A DNA stretch of 64,000 nucleotides, from assembly GCF_014197055.1 (NCBI RefSeq), contig NZ_JACIEW010000003.1:248001-312000 (forward strand). The letters run 5' to 3'. The notes under the pieces were generated by a model, which did not search any database, was not told where the DNA came from, and worked only from the letters and a program-made list of their open reading frames with translations. The DNA comes from Devosia subaequoris (GTDB lineage: Bacteria; Pseudomonadota; Alphaproteobacteria; Rhizobiales; Devosiaceae). Every line of letters begins with the position of its first letter. The stretch's first letter is position 1. Made by a program: the position numbers and the translations under genes. Of the stretch, positions 53,024 through 63,563 are shown in pieces.

Positions 53024-54307
53024 ATGTTTGACCTCAAGCTCACCAACGCTACCCTGCCTGACGGCCGCACCGGCATCGACATCGGCGTCCAGGACGGCCG
53101 TATCGCGGCTATCGAACCCGAGCTCGGGGGCGATGCTGCCGAGACAATCGATGCCGCCGGACAACTCGTCTCCCCGCCCTTTGTCGACTGCCACTTCCAC
53201 ATGGACGCCACGCTCTCGCTCGGCCTGCCGCGCTACAATGAAAGCGGCCTCTTGCTCGAAGGCATCCAGATCTGGGGCGAGCTGAAACCGCTGCTCACCC
53301 AGGAGGCTGTGATCCAACGCGCGCTCGACTATTGCGATCTCGCCGTCAGCCAGGGCCTGCTCGCCATCCGCACTCATGTCGATATCTGCGATGAACGCCT
53401 GCTCGGTGTCGAAGCGCTGCTTGAGGTCAAAAAACAGGTCGCGCCCTATATCGATCTGCAACTCGTGGCTTTCCCCCAGGACGGCTATTTCCGCTCTCCC
53501 GGCGCCGTAGATCTGCTTAAACGCGCGCTCGACATGGGTGTCGATGTGGTAGGGGGCATTCCACATTTCGAACGCACCATGGCCGACGGCGCAGCCAGCG
53601 TGAAAGCACTCTGCGAAATCGCCGCCGAACGCGGCCTTCTGGTAGACCTTCACTGCGACGAAACCGACGACCCGCTCAGCCGTCATATCGAGACCTTGGC
53701 CTATGAGACCCAGCGCCTGGGCCTTTCCGGCCGGGTCAATGGCTCGCACCTGACCTCCATGCATTCCATGGACAACTATTATGTCTCAAAGCTGCTGCCG
53801 CTGATGGCCGAGGCCGGTGTCAGCGCCACCGCCAACCCGCTGATCAATATCGGCATTCAGGGGCGCCACGACACTTACCCCAAGCGCCGCGGCATGACGC
53901 GCATTCCCGAAATGCTGACCTATGGCATCACCTGCGCCTTCGGCCATGACTGTGTCATGGACCCCTGGTATTCGCTGGGTCAGGGCGACATGCTCGAAGT
54001 GGCGTCGATGGGCTTGCACGTGGGCCAGATGACCAGCCGCGATGCCATGCGCACCTGCTTCGACCTCGTCACCAAGGGCCCGGCCCAGATCATGCATCTC
54101 GATGGCTATGGCATCGAAATCGGCAACAAGGCCGACATGGTCCTGCTCCAGGCCGCCGACCCCATCGAAGCCATCCGCCTCAAGGCCACACGCTTGGCCG
54201 TCATAAAGTCGGGAAAGGTGATCGCGTCCGCGCCGCGCCGCGAAAGCGCGCTGTCGCTGCCGGGCCGCCCCAATTCCGTTGACGCCTCACGCGTCGGCCC
54301 GCGCTGA
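53024..54307 (+). CDS. CodA-like amidohydrolase (cytosine deaminase family)
   Basis: Metal-dependent TIM-barrel hydrolase, 427 residues. Metal and catalytic residues match E. coli CodA: His57 and His59 (CHFHMDAT), His210 and Glu213 (HCDETDDPLSRHIETLA), His242 (SHLTSMHS), Asp309 (FGHDCVMDPW). The substrate-facing Gln152 (AFPQDG) is kept, but the residue after the catalytic Asp, Asp314 in E. coli, is Cys310 here. Changes at that position are known to alter CodA specificity, so the substrate may be a cytosine-like ring rather than cytosine. Placed directly after the importer genes. Confidence 0.88.
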   Translation: MFDLKLTNATLPDGRTGIDIGVQDGRIAAIEPELGGDAAETIDAAGQLVSPPFVDCHFHMDATLSLGLPRYNESGLLLEGIQIWGELKPLLTQEAVIQRALDYCDLAVSQGLLAIRTHVDICDERLLGVEALLEVKKQVAPYIDLQLVAFPQDGYFRSPGAVDLLKRALDMGVDVVGGIPHFERTMADGAASVKALCEIAAERGLLVDLHCDETDDPLSRHIETLAYETQRLGLSGRVNGSHLTSMHSMDNYYVSKLLPLMAEAGVSATANPLINIGIQGRHDTYPKRRGMTRIPEMLTYGITCAFGHDCVMDPWYSLGQGDMLEVASMGLHVGQMTSRDAMRTCFDLVTKGPAQIMHLDGYGIEIGNKADMVLLQAADPIEAIRLKATRLAVIKSGKVIASAPRRESALSLPGRPNSVDASRVGPR

Positions 54308-54433
54308 CGGAGAACGCGTCCCCGTTCGTAAGGGGCGACAGATCCGAACTCCCCCATCCTGGGCGACTGAAAGCCGTCGAGGCCTGACATTGACCCCAGC
54401 ATCACCAGAAAATACCGATAAAGGTCCGTCTGC

Positions 54434-55258
54434 ATGATCCCGATTATCGACACCCACCTGCACCTGATCTACCCGGACCGGTTTGCCTATCCCTGGCTCT
54501 CGGGCGCACCAGCACTCAACCGACCCTGGAGCATCGAGGACTATCTGGCAGAGGCCCGCCCACTCGGTATTGAGGCGGCTTTGCATATGGAGGTCGATGT
54601 CGACGAGAGACACAGCGCCGCAGAGTCGCGCTTTGTGACCGAACTGGATGGCATCGTTGGTGCAATCGCGGGATGCCGCCCCGAAAGCCCCGATTTCGAG
54701 CGGCAATTGGACGACTTGGCCGACATCACAGGACTTCGGGGACTGCGCCGTGTTCTGCATCAAGCCCCTAATACGCTGAGCCAGACGCCTCATTTCGTCG
54801 AGAATATTCGCCGTCTCGCCGCCCATGACCTGTCTTTCGACCTCTGCGTGCGCCACGACCAATTGCCCATTGGCCAGGCCCTGGTCGATAGCTGCCCCGA
54901 GGTCAGCTTCGTGCTCGACCATTGTGGCGCCCAGGACATCACCGTGGGCAATTTATCGCCCTGGCGCGAGCACATCACGGAGCTGGCCAGGCGCCCCAAT
55001 CTGAACGCCAAGATTTCCGGCATCATTGCCTATGCCGGCAAAGACTGGACGCTCGAAGCCATTCGACCTTATGTCGAGCATGTCATGGAAAGCTTCGGCT
55101 GGGACCGCATCGTCTGGGGCTCGGACCATCCGGTGGTCACCTTGGGTGGCTCTCTGACCGATTGGGTCGGCGCGACGAGGGAGATCGTCAGGGGCGCCAG
55201 CCTGGACGAGCAGGCAAAACTGTTCAACGTCAACGCAAAGCGGATCTATCGCCTCTAG
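54434..55258 (+). CDS. Amidohydrolase-2 family hydrolase (COG3618 type)
   Basis: Metal-dependent hydrolase of the L-fuconolactonase/dicarboxylate-lactonase group, 274 residues. IIDTHLHLIYPDRF carries the HxH-like pair, then GAIAGCRPESPDFERQL, FVLDHCGAQDI, NLNAKISGI and RIVWGSDHPVVTLGGS with the Asp. It lies 126 bp after the deaminase gene on the same strand and may open a ring product from it. The substrate cannot be read from the sequence. Confidence 0.85.
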   Translation: MIPIIDTHLHLIYPDRFAYPWLSGAPALNRPWSIEDYLAEARPLGIEAALHMEVDVDERHSAAESRFVTELDGIVGAIAGCRPESPDFERQLDDLADITGLRGLRRVLHQAPNTLSQTPHFVENIRRLAAHDLSFDLCVRHDQLPIGQALVDSCPEVSFVLDHCGAQDITVGNLSPWREHITELARRPNLNAKISGIIAYAGKDWTLEAIRPYVEHVMESFGWDRIVWGSDHPVVTLGGSLTDWVGATREIVRGASLDEQAKLFNVNAKRIYRL

Positions 55259-55335
55259 AGCCGTCAGGAAATTGGCAGCGGCCCGGCGTTTATACACTGT
55301 GTGGCTCATCCGTATTGGAGCCCAGGCAACCGGGC

Positions 55336-56763
55336 CTATTCCACCATGATATGGCGAATTTGGGTGTAATCGATCAGCGACTGCATGGAGAGATCCGAGC
55401 CATAGCCCGAATTCTTCATGCCGCCATGCGGCATCTCGGTGGCCATCACGCCATGGGTATTGACCCAGGTCACCCCGTATTCGAGCGCATTGGCGATAGC
55501 CATGGCCTGGCTGCCGTCCCGCGACCAGACCGACGACCCAAGCCCATATTCGGACGCATTGGCCCAATCGACCGCCTGCTGGGCATCATCGAATGGCGTG
55601 ATGCTGAGCACCGGCCCGAACACTTCCTTCTGTACGATTTCCGCCTCGATGGGCGCAGCCACCAGCGTAGGCGAAAAGAAATAGCCACCGGAATCGGGCG
55701 CTGCACCCTGCATTACCTCAAAACCTGCGCTGCGCGCTCGCGACACGAACCCGTCGACACGTTCCAACTGCCGCTGGCTGATCACCGGCCCGAATTCCAC
55801 ATCGTCCCGCTCGGGTCTGCCATAGACCAGCGACCCGATCATGGTTTCCAGCCGGTCGGTCAGATCTCGTGCAATGTCCTTGTGCACCAGGAGACGGCAG
55901 GCCGCCGTGCAGTCCTGCCCGGCATTATAGAAGCTGGCCTCGCGCAGGGTTTCCACCACCTTGTCGAGATCGGCGTCGTTACAAACGATGACCGGCGCCT
56001 TGCCGCCCAGCTCAAGATGGGTCCGCTTGATGGTGTTCCCTGCTGCCGCCTGTAACACCGCACGCCCCGTCCGCACATCGCCCGTCAGCGAGATCATTCG
56101 CACCAGGTCGTGCGAAATCAGCCGATTGCCCACCTCCGGCCCATTGCCGCAGATCACATTGACCACGCCTGGCGGCAGAATGTCCGCAAAGATTTCGCTG
56201 AGCGCTAATAGGCTGAGCGGGGTCATTTCCGAGGGCTTGATGACCACGGCATTGCCCGCGGCAATCGCCGGGGCAATTTTCCAGGCCGCCATCAGCAGCG
56301 GATAGTTCCAGGGCGCGATCTGGGCGATCACGCCAATCGGGTCGCGCCGCACCAGGCTGGTGCGGGTCGAGGAGCGGTAATTGCCCGCGGCCGGTGCCGG
56401 CACATTGCGCACCGCCGTGCCATAGAAGCGGAACACGTCGGCGACATTGGCCAACTCGCCGGCCTTGACGAAACGCAGTGGCTTTCCCGCATTGCGCGAC
56501 TCGATCCCGGCAAGCTGATCCGCCTTGGCTTCAATGGTGGCGGCAATGGCCAGGAGCGCCGCGCTGCGTTCGCGTGGTGTCGTCTTGGACCAGGACCGAT
56601 AAGCCGCATCGGCCGCCAGCACCGCCTGGTCGATCTGCGCATCGCTGGCCGAGGCAATCTCGGCCAGTGGTCGGCCCAGGGCCGGCTCAAAGGCGGCTTC
56701 AACCTTGCCTTCGCCCTCGACATAGCTGCCATTGATGAACAGGCGGGTTTTCATTTCACTCAT
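55336..56763 (-). CDS. Aminobutyraldehyde-type aldehyde dehydrogenase
   Basis: NAD(P)-dependent aldehyde dehydrogenase, 475 residues. IAPWNYPLLMAAWKIAPAIAAGNAVVIKPSE, catalytic Glu in LELGGKAP and Cys in NAGQDCTAACRLLV. The GQDCTAACR form is characteristic of gamma-aminobutyraldehyde dehydrogenases (PatD/PuuC). Its start overlaps the puuD stop by four bases, so here it most likely oxidises gamma-glutamyl-gamma-aminobutyraldehyde, the PuuC step, or free 4-aminobutanal. Confidence 0.88.
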   Translation of the reverse strand: MSEMKTRLFINGSYVEGEGKVEAAFEPALGRPLAEIASASDAQIDQAVLAADAAYRSWSKTTPRERSAALLAIAATIEAKADQLAGIESRNAGKPLRFVKAGELANVADVFRFYGTAVRNVPAPAAGNYRSSTRTSLVRRDPIGVIAQIAPWNYPLLMAAWKIAPAIAAGNAVVIKPSEMTPLSLLALSEIFADILPPGVVNVICGNGPEVGNRLISHDLVRMISLTGDVRTGRAVLQAAAGNTIKRTHLELGGKAPVIVCNDADLDKVVETLREASFYNAGQDCTAACRLLVHKDIARDLTDRLETMIGSLVYGRPERDDVEFGPVISQRQLERVDGFVSRARSAGFEVMQGAAPDSGGYFFSPTLVAAPIEAEIVQKEVFGPVLSITPFDDAQQAVDWANASEYGLGSSVWSRDGSQAMAIANALEYGVTWVNTHGVMATEMPHGGMKNSGYGSDLSMQSLIDYTQIRHIMVE

Positions 56764-57551
56764 GCGCTCAACTCCGATCCTGGGGCGGGCATGTAGCGTG
56801 CCCGCGCCGCCTCGCTCAGATAATGCCAGAAGGCCAGGTCATGCGCCCGCTCCTCGGGCCGCCATTCCGGATGCCACTGGACGGCAAATACCGGCGCCGG
56901 CGTATGGTTGGCCGAGATGGCCTCGATGACGCCATTGGGCCCGGTGGCATTGACCACCAACCCCTCGGCGAGGCGGTCGATGGCCTGAAAATGGACGCTG
57001 TTCACGTCCACGCGATCCCCATCGACAATGCGACGCAGCATTCCACCGGCATTGACCGCGATTTCGTGCCCAAATCCGAACATCTCTTCAAGCGAAGCGC
57101 CGGCCGGAGCGTGATGCGCGTCGCCCTGATCGCTCTCGCGCAGATCGCGCAGGGTGCCGCCCAGGGCGACATTGATTTCCTGAAGTCCCCGGCAGATGCC
57201 GAAAACCGGCTTGGCCGCCGTGATAGCCGCATGGACCAACGCCTGGCTGAACCCATCGCGTCCATCATCGATCGGCGCTTGCCCGACGCGCGTGGAACCG
57301 TAGTGATGTGGCGCAATATTGGAATTGCTGCCCGTCAGCATGACCGCATCGAGCCGGGAAACCAGCTCGGCCGCCCGCCCGACATCCTGATTTGAGGGCA
57401 CTATGAGCGGGACCGCGTCCGCATGTTTTTCCACCGCCTCAAGATAGCGGTGCTTGACCGCCTGTGCAGGTTCGCCTTCCACCATGCGACCGCAGGCAAT
57501 GATCCCGATCACCGGGCGATGCCGAAATCTTTGCGCATTCGTTGTTCGCAT
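56760..57551 (-). CDS. puuD: Gamma-glutamyl-GABA hydrolase (class I glutamine amidotransferase fold)
   Basis: Releases GABA from gamma-glutamyl-GABA, the last step of the Puu pathway. 263 residues. MLTGSNSNIAPHHYG, the nucleophile Cys in FGICRGLQEINVALGGTL, and QWHPEWR with the His and Glu of the triad. Transcribed away from puuA with 79 bp between starts, and coupled to the aldehyde dehydrogenase gene. Confidence 0.9.
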   Translation of the reverse strand: MRTTNAQRFRHRPVIGIIACGRMVEGEPAQAVKHRYLEAVEKHADAVPLIVPSNQDVGRAAELVSRLDAVMLTGSNSNIAPHHYGSTRVGQAPIDDGRDGFSQALVHAAITAAKPVFGICRGLQEINVALGGTLRDLRESDQGDAHHAPAGASLEEMFGFGHEIAVNAGGMLRRIVDGDRVDVNSVHFQAIDRLAEGLVVNATGPNGVIEAISANHTPAPVFAVQWHPEWRPEERAHDLAFWHYLSEAARARYMPAPGSELSA

Positions 57552-57630
57552 TATTGCTACACAGCCTCCCGCAACGCCTCGGCACCTGCTAGTTTGATGC
57601 TATGTCATACAAAAAGGGCGACGCACAGGC

Positions 57631-58992
57631 ATGAGTTCCGATCCGATCGCAAACGAAGACATTGTCTCCTGGCTTGCGGCTAACCCCCAGATCGAAGTGC
57701 TGCACACGGCGGTGTGCGATCTCAACGGCATTTTACGCGGCAAACGCATCCCGATCGATCAGGCCCAACGCGTCGCGGAGAGCGGCATCCGCATGCCCCT
57801 GTCCATCGTCGGTGTTGATGTGTGGGGCGAAGATATTGTGGGCAATCCGCTGGTTTATTCGAGCGGCGACGTCGATGGCATCTGCAGCCCCACGGGACGC
57901 GGGGCGCTCCCCATCAACTGGACGACCCGGCCCAGCGCCATGATCCCACTCTGGCTGTTCCAGGATGCGCGCACACCCTTTCTCGGCGATCCGCGCCAGG
58001 CGCTGGCGCACGTCTTGCGCCGCTACGCGGAACATGGCCTCGAGCCCGTCGTCGCCACCGAACTCGAATTCTACCTGGTCGATCCCGACCCCGATTCTGC
58101 GCAACCGCCGATTTCGCCCTATACCGGCAAACGGCTGGACTCCGACGCCATCCTCTCGCTCGATGAGTTGGAGGACTTCGGTGAGTTCTTCCGCGACGTC
58201 TACCTGCAATGCGAACAGCAAAACGTGCCGGCCGACACGGCCGTGGCCGAGAACGGTATCGGCCAGTTCGAGATCAATTTGTTGCACACCAACGGCCTCA
58301 AGGCCGCGGACGACGCCGTCCTGTTCAAGCGCATCGTCAAGGGCGTCGCGCGCAAGCACAATCTCGTCGCCACCTTCATGGCCAAGCCCTATGGCGCCCG
58401 CTCCGGCAATGGCTTCCACGTGCATTTCAGCCTCAATGACCAGGCCGGCAACAACGTCTTCGACGACGGCACCGAAAGCGGCTCGGAGGTGATGCACCAT
58501 GCCGTGGGGGGTCTGATGGCCGGCATGGCCGAAACCACCCTGCTTTTTGCCCCCCATTTCAACTCGTTCCGCCGGCTGCGCCCGGACACTCATGCGCCCA
58601 GCGCTGTCTCCTGGGGTTACGAAAACCGCACCACAGCCGTGCGCATTCCGGGCGGCAACCCCAAGGCACGACGCATCGAGCATCGCGTCTCGGGCGCCGA
58701 TGCCAATCCCTATCTGGTGCTGGCCGGCATTCTCGGCGCTGCTCTTGTCGGCATCGAAGACCAGATCAAGCCACCCAAGCCCTTCAAAGGCCGCGCCTAT
58801 TCCGAGCGCCTGCCCAAGCTGCCGGCGGACTGGGCCTCCGCCATCAACGCCTTTGAGGATGGGGACATGGTGCCACGCATCTTTGACAACACGCTGCAAT
58901 CCATGTTCGTGGCCTGCAAGCGCCAGGAGAATGCCGGCTTTGCCTCGCAGGTCACGGATCTCGAATTCTCCGCCTATCTTGAGGCCGTGTGA
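57631..58992 (+). CDS. puuA: Gamma-glutamylputrescine synthetase (glutamine-synthetase family)
   Basis: ATP-dependent ligase joining glutamate to putrescine, first step of the Puu route. 453 residues. LHTAVCDLNGILRGKRIP at the N-terminus, VVATELEFYLVDP (metal Glu), AENGIGQFEINLLH, MAKPYGARSGNGFHVHFSL, FNSFRRLRPDTHAPSAVSWGYENRTTAVRI and the metal and phosphate residues in IEHRVSGADANPYL. The GS adenylylation Tyr loop is absent, as in PuuA. Overlaps the oxidase gene by TGATG. Confidence 0.9.
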   Translation: MSSDPIANEDIVSWLAANPQIEVLHTAVCDLNGILRGKRIPIDQAQRVAESGIRMPLSIVGVDVWGEDIVGNPLVYSSGDVDGICSPTGRGALPINWTTRPSAMIPLWLFQDARTPFLGDPRQALAHVLRRYAEHGLEPVVATELEFYLVDPDPDSAQPPISPYTGKRLDSDAILSLDELEDFGEFFRDVYLQCEQQNVPADTAVAENGIGQFEINLLHTNGLKAADDAVLFKRIVKGVARKHNLVATFMAKPYGARSGNGFHVHFSLNDQAGNNVFDDGTESGSEVMHHAVGGLMAGMAETTLLFAPHFNSFRRLRPDTHAPSAVSWGYENRTTAVRIPGGNPKARRIEHRVSGADANPYLVLAGILGAALVGIEDQIKPPKPFKGRAYSERLPKLPADWASAINAFEDGDMVPRIFDNTLQSMFVACKRQENAGFASQVTDLEFSAYLEAV

Positions 58993-60293
58993 TGTCCGAG
59001 ACGCCAGACGCCAACTCGGCCTACCCGCCCAGCTACTACGCGGCATCCCGCCATATCATTCGTCAACCAGTGGCACTGGATGGCTCAGTCGAGGCTGACA
59101 TCTGCATCGTCGGCGCCGGCTATTCTGGCTTGTCGGCGGCCATCAGCCTGGCCGAGCATGGCTTCAAGGTCGTCATGGTGGAAGCGGCCGAAGTTGGCTG
59201 GGGCGCCTCTGGCCGCAATGGCGGCCAAATCGTCAACGGCCTCAACGCCAGCCTCGATACTATCCAGCGCCGTTATGGCCAGCAGACGGCCAATTTCGTC
59301 GGCAGCCTGCTCCAGGAAGGCGCCGAAATCATCTATGACCGTGTCGAACGCTATGGCATCGATTGCGATCTCAAGCACGGCAATATCTATGCGGCCTACA
59401 CCCCAAAGCACATGGAAGAGCTCAAGGCCAAGCAGGCTCTCTGGCGCAGCCATGGCATGGACGACCACGAATTGCTCGACAGCAACCAGATCCGCCAGCA
59501 CATCGGCTCGGACGTCTATGAAGGCGGCATGATCGACCACTCGGGAGGTCACATGCATCCGCTCAACCTGGCGCTCGGTGAAGCCGCCGCTTTCGAGGAG
59601 CTGGGCGGCAAGATATTCGAGCGCTCGCCCGTCACCAAGGTCGACCAAGACGCCTCGGGAGCGACCGTCTCGACGGAAAATGGGCAGGTGCGTGCCAAAA
59701 CCGCGCTGATCTGCGGCAACGCCTATCTCGGCAATGTCGTGCCCGAGCTGACTGCTCGCGTTATGCCCGTTTCAACCCAGATGATGGCCACAGAACCCCT
59801 CGGCGAAGAGCGCGCCAAGGCTTTGCTGCCCACCGGAATGTGCGTCGAAGACGTGCGTTATATCCTCGACTATTTCCGCCTCTCCGCCGATCACCGGCTG
59901 ATCTTTGGCGGCGGGGTCGTCTATGGCGGCACCGACCCGGCCGATGTCGAGGCCAAGCTGCGGCCCAACATGGACAAGGTCTTCCCGCAGCTCAAAGAGG
60001 TGAAGGTAGACTATGCCTGGAGCGGCAATTTCGCCCTCTCCTTCTCGCGCGTCCCACAGCTCGGCCGCCTGGGGAAGAACGTCTACTTCGCCCATGGCTA
60101 TTCCGGCCACGGCATTACTGGCTCGCATCTGTTCGGGCGCATTCTGTCCGAGGCGGTGCGTGGCGACATGACCCGTTTCGACACCTTTGCCAACCTGCCA
60201 TGGATTCCGTTTCCCGGTGGCCGCATGTTCCGCGCGCAATATTCGACGCTCGGCTCATGGTGGTACGCGCTTAAAGACCGCCTCGGCCTCTGA
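58992..60293 (+). CDS. puuB: Gamma-glutamylputrescine oxidase (FAD-dependent, DAO family)
   Basis: Flavoprotein oxidising gamma-glutamylputrescine to the aldehyde with H2O2 release. 433 residues from MSETPDANSAYPPSYYAAS. The FAD motif is CIVGAGYSGLSAAISLAEHG, then VVMVEAAEVGWGASGRNGGQIVNG, typical of PuuB, and FAHGYSGHGITGSHLFGRIL at the C-terminus. ATG 58992 overlaps the puuA stop; a GTG one codon earlier is possible. Divergent from puuD and the aldehyde dehydrogenase gene, completing PuuABCD. Confidence 0.9.
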   Translation: MSETPDANSAYPPSYYAASRHIIRQPVALDGSVEADICIVGAGYSGLSAAISLAEHGFKVVMVEAAEVGWGASGRNGGQIVNGLNASLDTIQRRYGQQTANFVGSLLQEGAEIIYDRVERYGIDCDLKHGNIYAAYTPKHMEELKAKQALWRSHGMDDHELLDSNQIRQHIGSDVYEGGMIDHSGGHMHPLNLALGEAAAFEELGGKIFERSPVTKVDQDASGATVSTENGQVRAKTALICGNAYLGNVVPELTARVMPVSTQMMATEPLGEERAKALLPTGMCVEDVRYILDYFRLSADHRLIFGGGVVYGGTDPADVEAKLRPNMDKVFPQLKEVKVDYAWSGNFALSFSRVPQLGRLGKNVYFAHGYSGHGITGSHLFGRILSEAVRGDMTRFDTFANLPWIPFPGGRMFRAQYSTLGSWWYALKDRLGL

Positions 60294-60386
60294 GCTGCCT
60301 TCGGACGACAGGACTGCTGATCTCGACGATGGCCGACATCTGAAGAAACCGAAGTTCAGGCTGACGGTCCCCGGCCCCAAGCGGAG

Positions 60387-62048
60387 TTAGCGATCCGATT
60401 CCTGCCAGCGCGGATTGATCCAGGGTTGCACCTGCTCCGGAGGCAGCATGCCCTGCCCCAGAATGTGGTCCGACGCCTTTTCGCCCACCATGATCGATGG
60501 CGCATTCAGATTGCCATTGGGAATGGTGGGGAAGATCGAGCTGTCCGCGACCCGCAAGCCGTCAACGCCAATCACCCGGCATTGTACATCGACCACCGCC
60601 TGCCGGTCATCCGCCGCGCCCATCCGGCAGGTGCCACAGGGATGATAGGCGCTTTCGGCATGTTCCCGGATATGGGCGTCCAGCTCATCATCACTCTGCG
60701 CCGCCGCTCCGGGCAGAATCTCCGCACCGCGAAAAGCATCAAACGCTGGCTGCGCAAAAATCTCCCGGGTCACCCGGATGCAATGGCGGAAATCCGCCCA
60801 GTCCTGGGGATCGGACATATAATTGAACAGGATCGACGGCGATTGCTTGGGGTCACCCGACTTGAGGGTCACCGCGCCGCGCGAGGCCGAGCGCATCGGT
60901 CCCACATGCGCCTGAAAACCATGCCCCTCGGCCGCAGCCTGTCCGTCATAGCGCACCGCAATGGGCAGGAAATGGAACTGGATATCGGGATATTCGACCC
61001 CCGCGCGTGAGCGGATGAACCCAGCGCTTTCGAACTGGTTCGAGGCGCCCAGCCCGGATTTAAAGAACAGCCACTGGGCGCCCGCCAACGCCTTGCCCCA
61101 CAGATTCCAGTGCTTGTAGAGCGTAATCGGCTGGGTCGAGGCCTGCTGGATATAGAGCTCGAGATGATCCTGCAGGTTCTGCCCGACACCCGGCCGGTCA
61201 GCCATCACGTCGATGCCGTGCTCTGCCAGATGCGCGGCAGGACCAATGCCCGAGAGCATGAGCAATTTGGGCGAGTTGATCGATGAGGCCGAAACGATCA
61301 CCTCGCGATTGGCCCGCACGATCTCTTTCCTGCCGCCCCGTTCGATCTCGACCCCGACAGCCCGTCCGTTCTCGATCACCACGCGACGCGCAAAGCACTT
61401 GACCAGTTCAAGATTGGATCGCTTCAACGCCGGCTTGAGATAGGCATTGGCAGTGGACCAGCGCCGGCCGTTCCAGACCGTCTGCTCCATCGGGCCGAAG
61501 CCCTCCTGCTTTTCGCCATTATAATCGTCTGTGCGTTCAAACCCCGCCTGTGCACCAGCCTCCACAAAAGCCTTGAACAGCGGATTATCGCGCTTGCCGC
61601 GCGTGACATGCAGCGGCCCATCGGTTCCACGCCAGGCCGGGTCCCCGCCATGACCGCCATCGTGCCAATTCTCCATCCGCTTGAAGTAGGGCAACACATC
61701 GGCGTAGCTCCAGCCCTTCGCGCCGCTCTGCGCCCAAGTGTCGAAGTCGCGTGCATGCCCGCGCACATAGACCATGCCGTTGATCGAGGACGAGCCGCCG
61801 ACCACCTTGCCGCGTGGCACTACCAACTGCCGACCGCCCAGATGCGGCTCGGGCTCGCTTTTGTAGCCCCAATCATACATTGCCATGTTCATCGGATAGC
61901 TCAGCGCCGCCGGCATCTGAATCAGCGGTCCGATGTCGCTACCTCCAAATTCCAGCACGATCACCGAGTGCCGCCCGCTTTCACTCAGACGCGCGGCCAT
62001 GGTGGCGCCGGCCGAACCCGAGCCGATGATGACGAAATCTGCTTGCAT
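60387..62048 (-). CDS. betA: Choline dehydrogenase
   Basis: Membrane-associated FAD enzyme of the GMC family that oxidises choline to betaine aldehyde. 553 residues. N-terminal [17 protein letters not shown] (FAD), [20 protein letters not shown] (GMC signature 1), [21 protein letters not shown] (signature 2) and the C-terminal [13 protein letters not shown] with the catalytic His. Downstream of betB on the same strand with 42 bp between them. Its relatives in Hyphomicrobiales form betICBA clusters; betI would lie beyond the right edge. Confidence 0.94.
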   Translation of the reverse strand: MQADFVIIGSGSAGATMAARLSESGRHSVIVLEFGGSDIGPLIQMPAALSYPMNMAMYDWGYKSEPEPHLGGRQLVVPRGKVVGGSSSINGMVYVRGHARDFDTWAQSGAKGWSYADVLPYFKRMENWHDGGHGGDPAWRGTDGPLHVTRGKRDNPLFKAFVEAGAQAGFERTDDYNGEKQEGFGPMEQTVWNGRRWSTANAYLKPALKRSNLELVKCFARRVVIENGRAVGVEIERGGRKEIVRANREVIVSASSINSPKLLMLSGIGPAAHLAEHGIDVMADRPGVGQNLQDHLELYIQQASTQPITLYKHWNLWGKALAGAQWLFFKSGLGASNQFESAGFIRSRAGVEYPDIQFHFLPIAVRYDGQAAAEGHGFQAHVGPMRSASRGAVTLKSGDPKQSPSILFNYMSDPQDWADFRHCIRVTREIFAQPAFDAFRGAEILPGAAAQSDDELDAHIREHAESAYHPCGTCRMGAADDRQAVVDVQCRVIGVDGLRVADSSIFPTIPNGNLNAPSIMVGEKASDHILGQGMLPPEQVQPWINPRWQESDR

Positions 62049-62090
62049 TGAACTATCCCTGCCACGGCACGCATGCCGCAGCCTTCCAAC

Positions 62091-63563
62091 TTAGAAAGGC
62101 GCCTCGACGTCGCCCATGGCGACATAGACTGACTTGAGCTGCGAATAATGCTCGATGGCAGCGCGCGAGTTTTCGCGGCCCACACCCGACAACTTGACGC
62201 CGCCGAAAGGCGCCTCGACCGGTGTGAGGTTGTAGGTATTGATCCAGCAGGTGCCCGCTTCCAGTTGAGCCACGACCCGATGGGCACGTTTGATGTCCTT
62301 GGTGAACACGCCGGCCGCGAGGCCGAACTCGGTCGCATTGGCCCGCGCGATAACCTCCGCCTCGTTCCCGAATTCCAGCACCGACAGCACCGGCCCAAAA
62401 ATTTCCTCACGGGCAATAGTCATCTCGTCGGTCACGCCATCGAAAACGGTCGGCTCGATATAGTTGCCCTGCGCATAGTGCTCGCCCTCCGGCACACCGC
62501 CGCCCAGCACCAATTGCGCACCCTCGGCCTTGCCGGTCTCGATATAGGAGAGCACCTTTTCGCGCTGTGCTGCCGTCACCATCGGCCCGATCTGCGTTTC
62601 GGGATCCAGCGGATCGCCAATCACCGCCTGTCGGCTGCGCGCAACCAGCCGCGCAACGAACTTTTCCCGGATATCGCGATGCACAAACACCCGCGTGCCA
62701 TTGGAACAGATCTGCCCGGTTGAATAGAAATTGGCATTGATCGCCGCGCTCACCGCATTTTCGATGTCCGCGTCTTCAAAGATGATCAGCGGTGACTTGC
62801 CACCCAGCTCCATGGTCACATGCCGTATTCCCTCGGCTGCGGCAGCATAAACTTTGCGACCCGTCGGCACCGAACCGGTCAACGACACCTTGTCCGCTCG
62901 CTGGTCAGCAATCAGATTTGCCCCGACATCACCATAGCCCTGCACCACGTTGAACAACCCGGCGGGTGCACCCGCCTCGATCAGGATTTCCGCCAACTTC
63001 AGCGCACCGAGCGGGGTCATCTCGCTGGGCTTGAATACCATTCCATTGCCACAGGCCAGGGCCGGCGCCGCCTTCCAGCAGGCAATCTGGGTGGGATAAT
63101 TCCATGCGCCGATCCCCACGCACACGCCTAGCGGCTCGCGCATGGTATAAACGAAATCCTCACCCAGCGGCACGGTCTCGCCAGTGATGCCCGCGGCGAT
63201 GCCACCAAAATACTCCAGCGCCTCGGCGCCCGAAAGCGCATCGGCCACCAGTGTTTCCTGGATCGGCTTGCCGGTGTCCAGCGTCTCAAGCTCGGACAAT
63301 TCCTGATTGCGGGCGCGGATAATATCCGCCGCCTTGCGCAACACCCGTCCGCGCTCAACAGGCCGCAGCGCCGCCCATTCCTTTTGTGCGCGCATTGCCG
63401 CGCTCAATGCCTTGTCGATGATAGCCGGCGTGGCCGAATGCAGCACGGCAATGGTCTCGCCGGTCGCAGCATAGAGGCAATTGATCTCGGCGCCGGACGC
63501 GTCTTCGACATATTGGCCATCGATGAAATGGCTCGCCTGGGGCTGGGCGTTACGCATGCTCAT
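62091..63563 (-). CDS. betB: Betaine aldehyde dehydrogenase
   Basis: Oxidises betaine aldehyde to glycine betaine with NAD(P)+. 490 residues. [32 protein letters not shown], catalytic Glu in [10 protein letters not shown] and Cys in [11 protein letters not shown], the last typical of BetB. The start overlaps the betC stop (ATGA at 63563). A second in-frame ATG at 63557 is closer to the length of relatives and is equally possible, with GAGG in front of both. Confidence 0.94.
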   Translation of the reverse strand: MSMRNAQPQASHFIDGQYVEDASGAEINCLYAATGETIAVLHSATPAIIDKALSAAMRAQKEWAALRPVERGRVLRKAADIIRARNQELSELETLDTGKPIQETLVADALSGAEALEYFGGIAAGITGETVPLGEDFVYTMREPLGVCVGIGAWNYPTQIACWKAAPALACGNGMVFKPSEMTPLGALKLAEILIEAGAPAGLFNVVQGYGDVGANLIADQRADKVSLTGSVPTGRKVYAAAAEGIRHVTMELGGKSPLIIFEDADIENAVSAAINANFYSTGQICSNGTRVFVHRDIREKFVARLVARSRQAVIGDPLDPETQIGPMVTAAQREKVLSYIETGKAEGAQLVLGGGVPEGEHYAQGNYIEPTVFDGVTDEMTIAREEIFGPVLSVLEFGNEAEVIARANATEFGLAAGVFTKDIKRAHRVVAQLEAGTCWINTYNLTPVEAPFGGVKLSGVGRENSRAAIEHYSQLKSVYVAMGDVEAPF

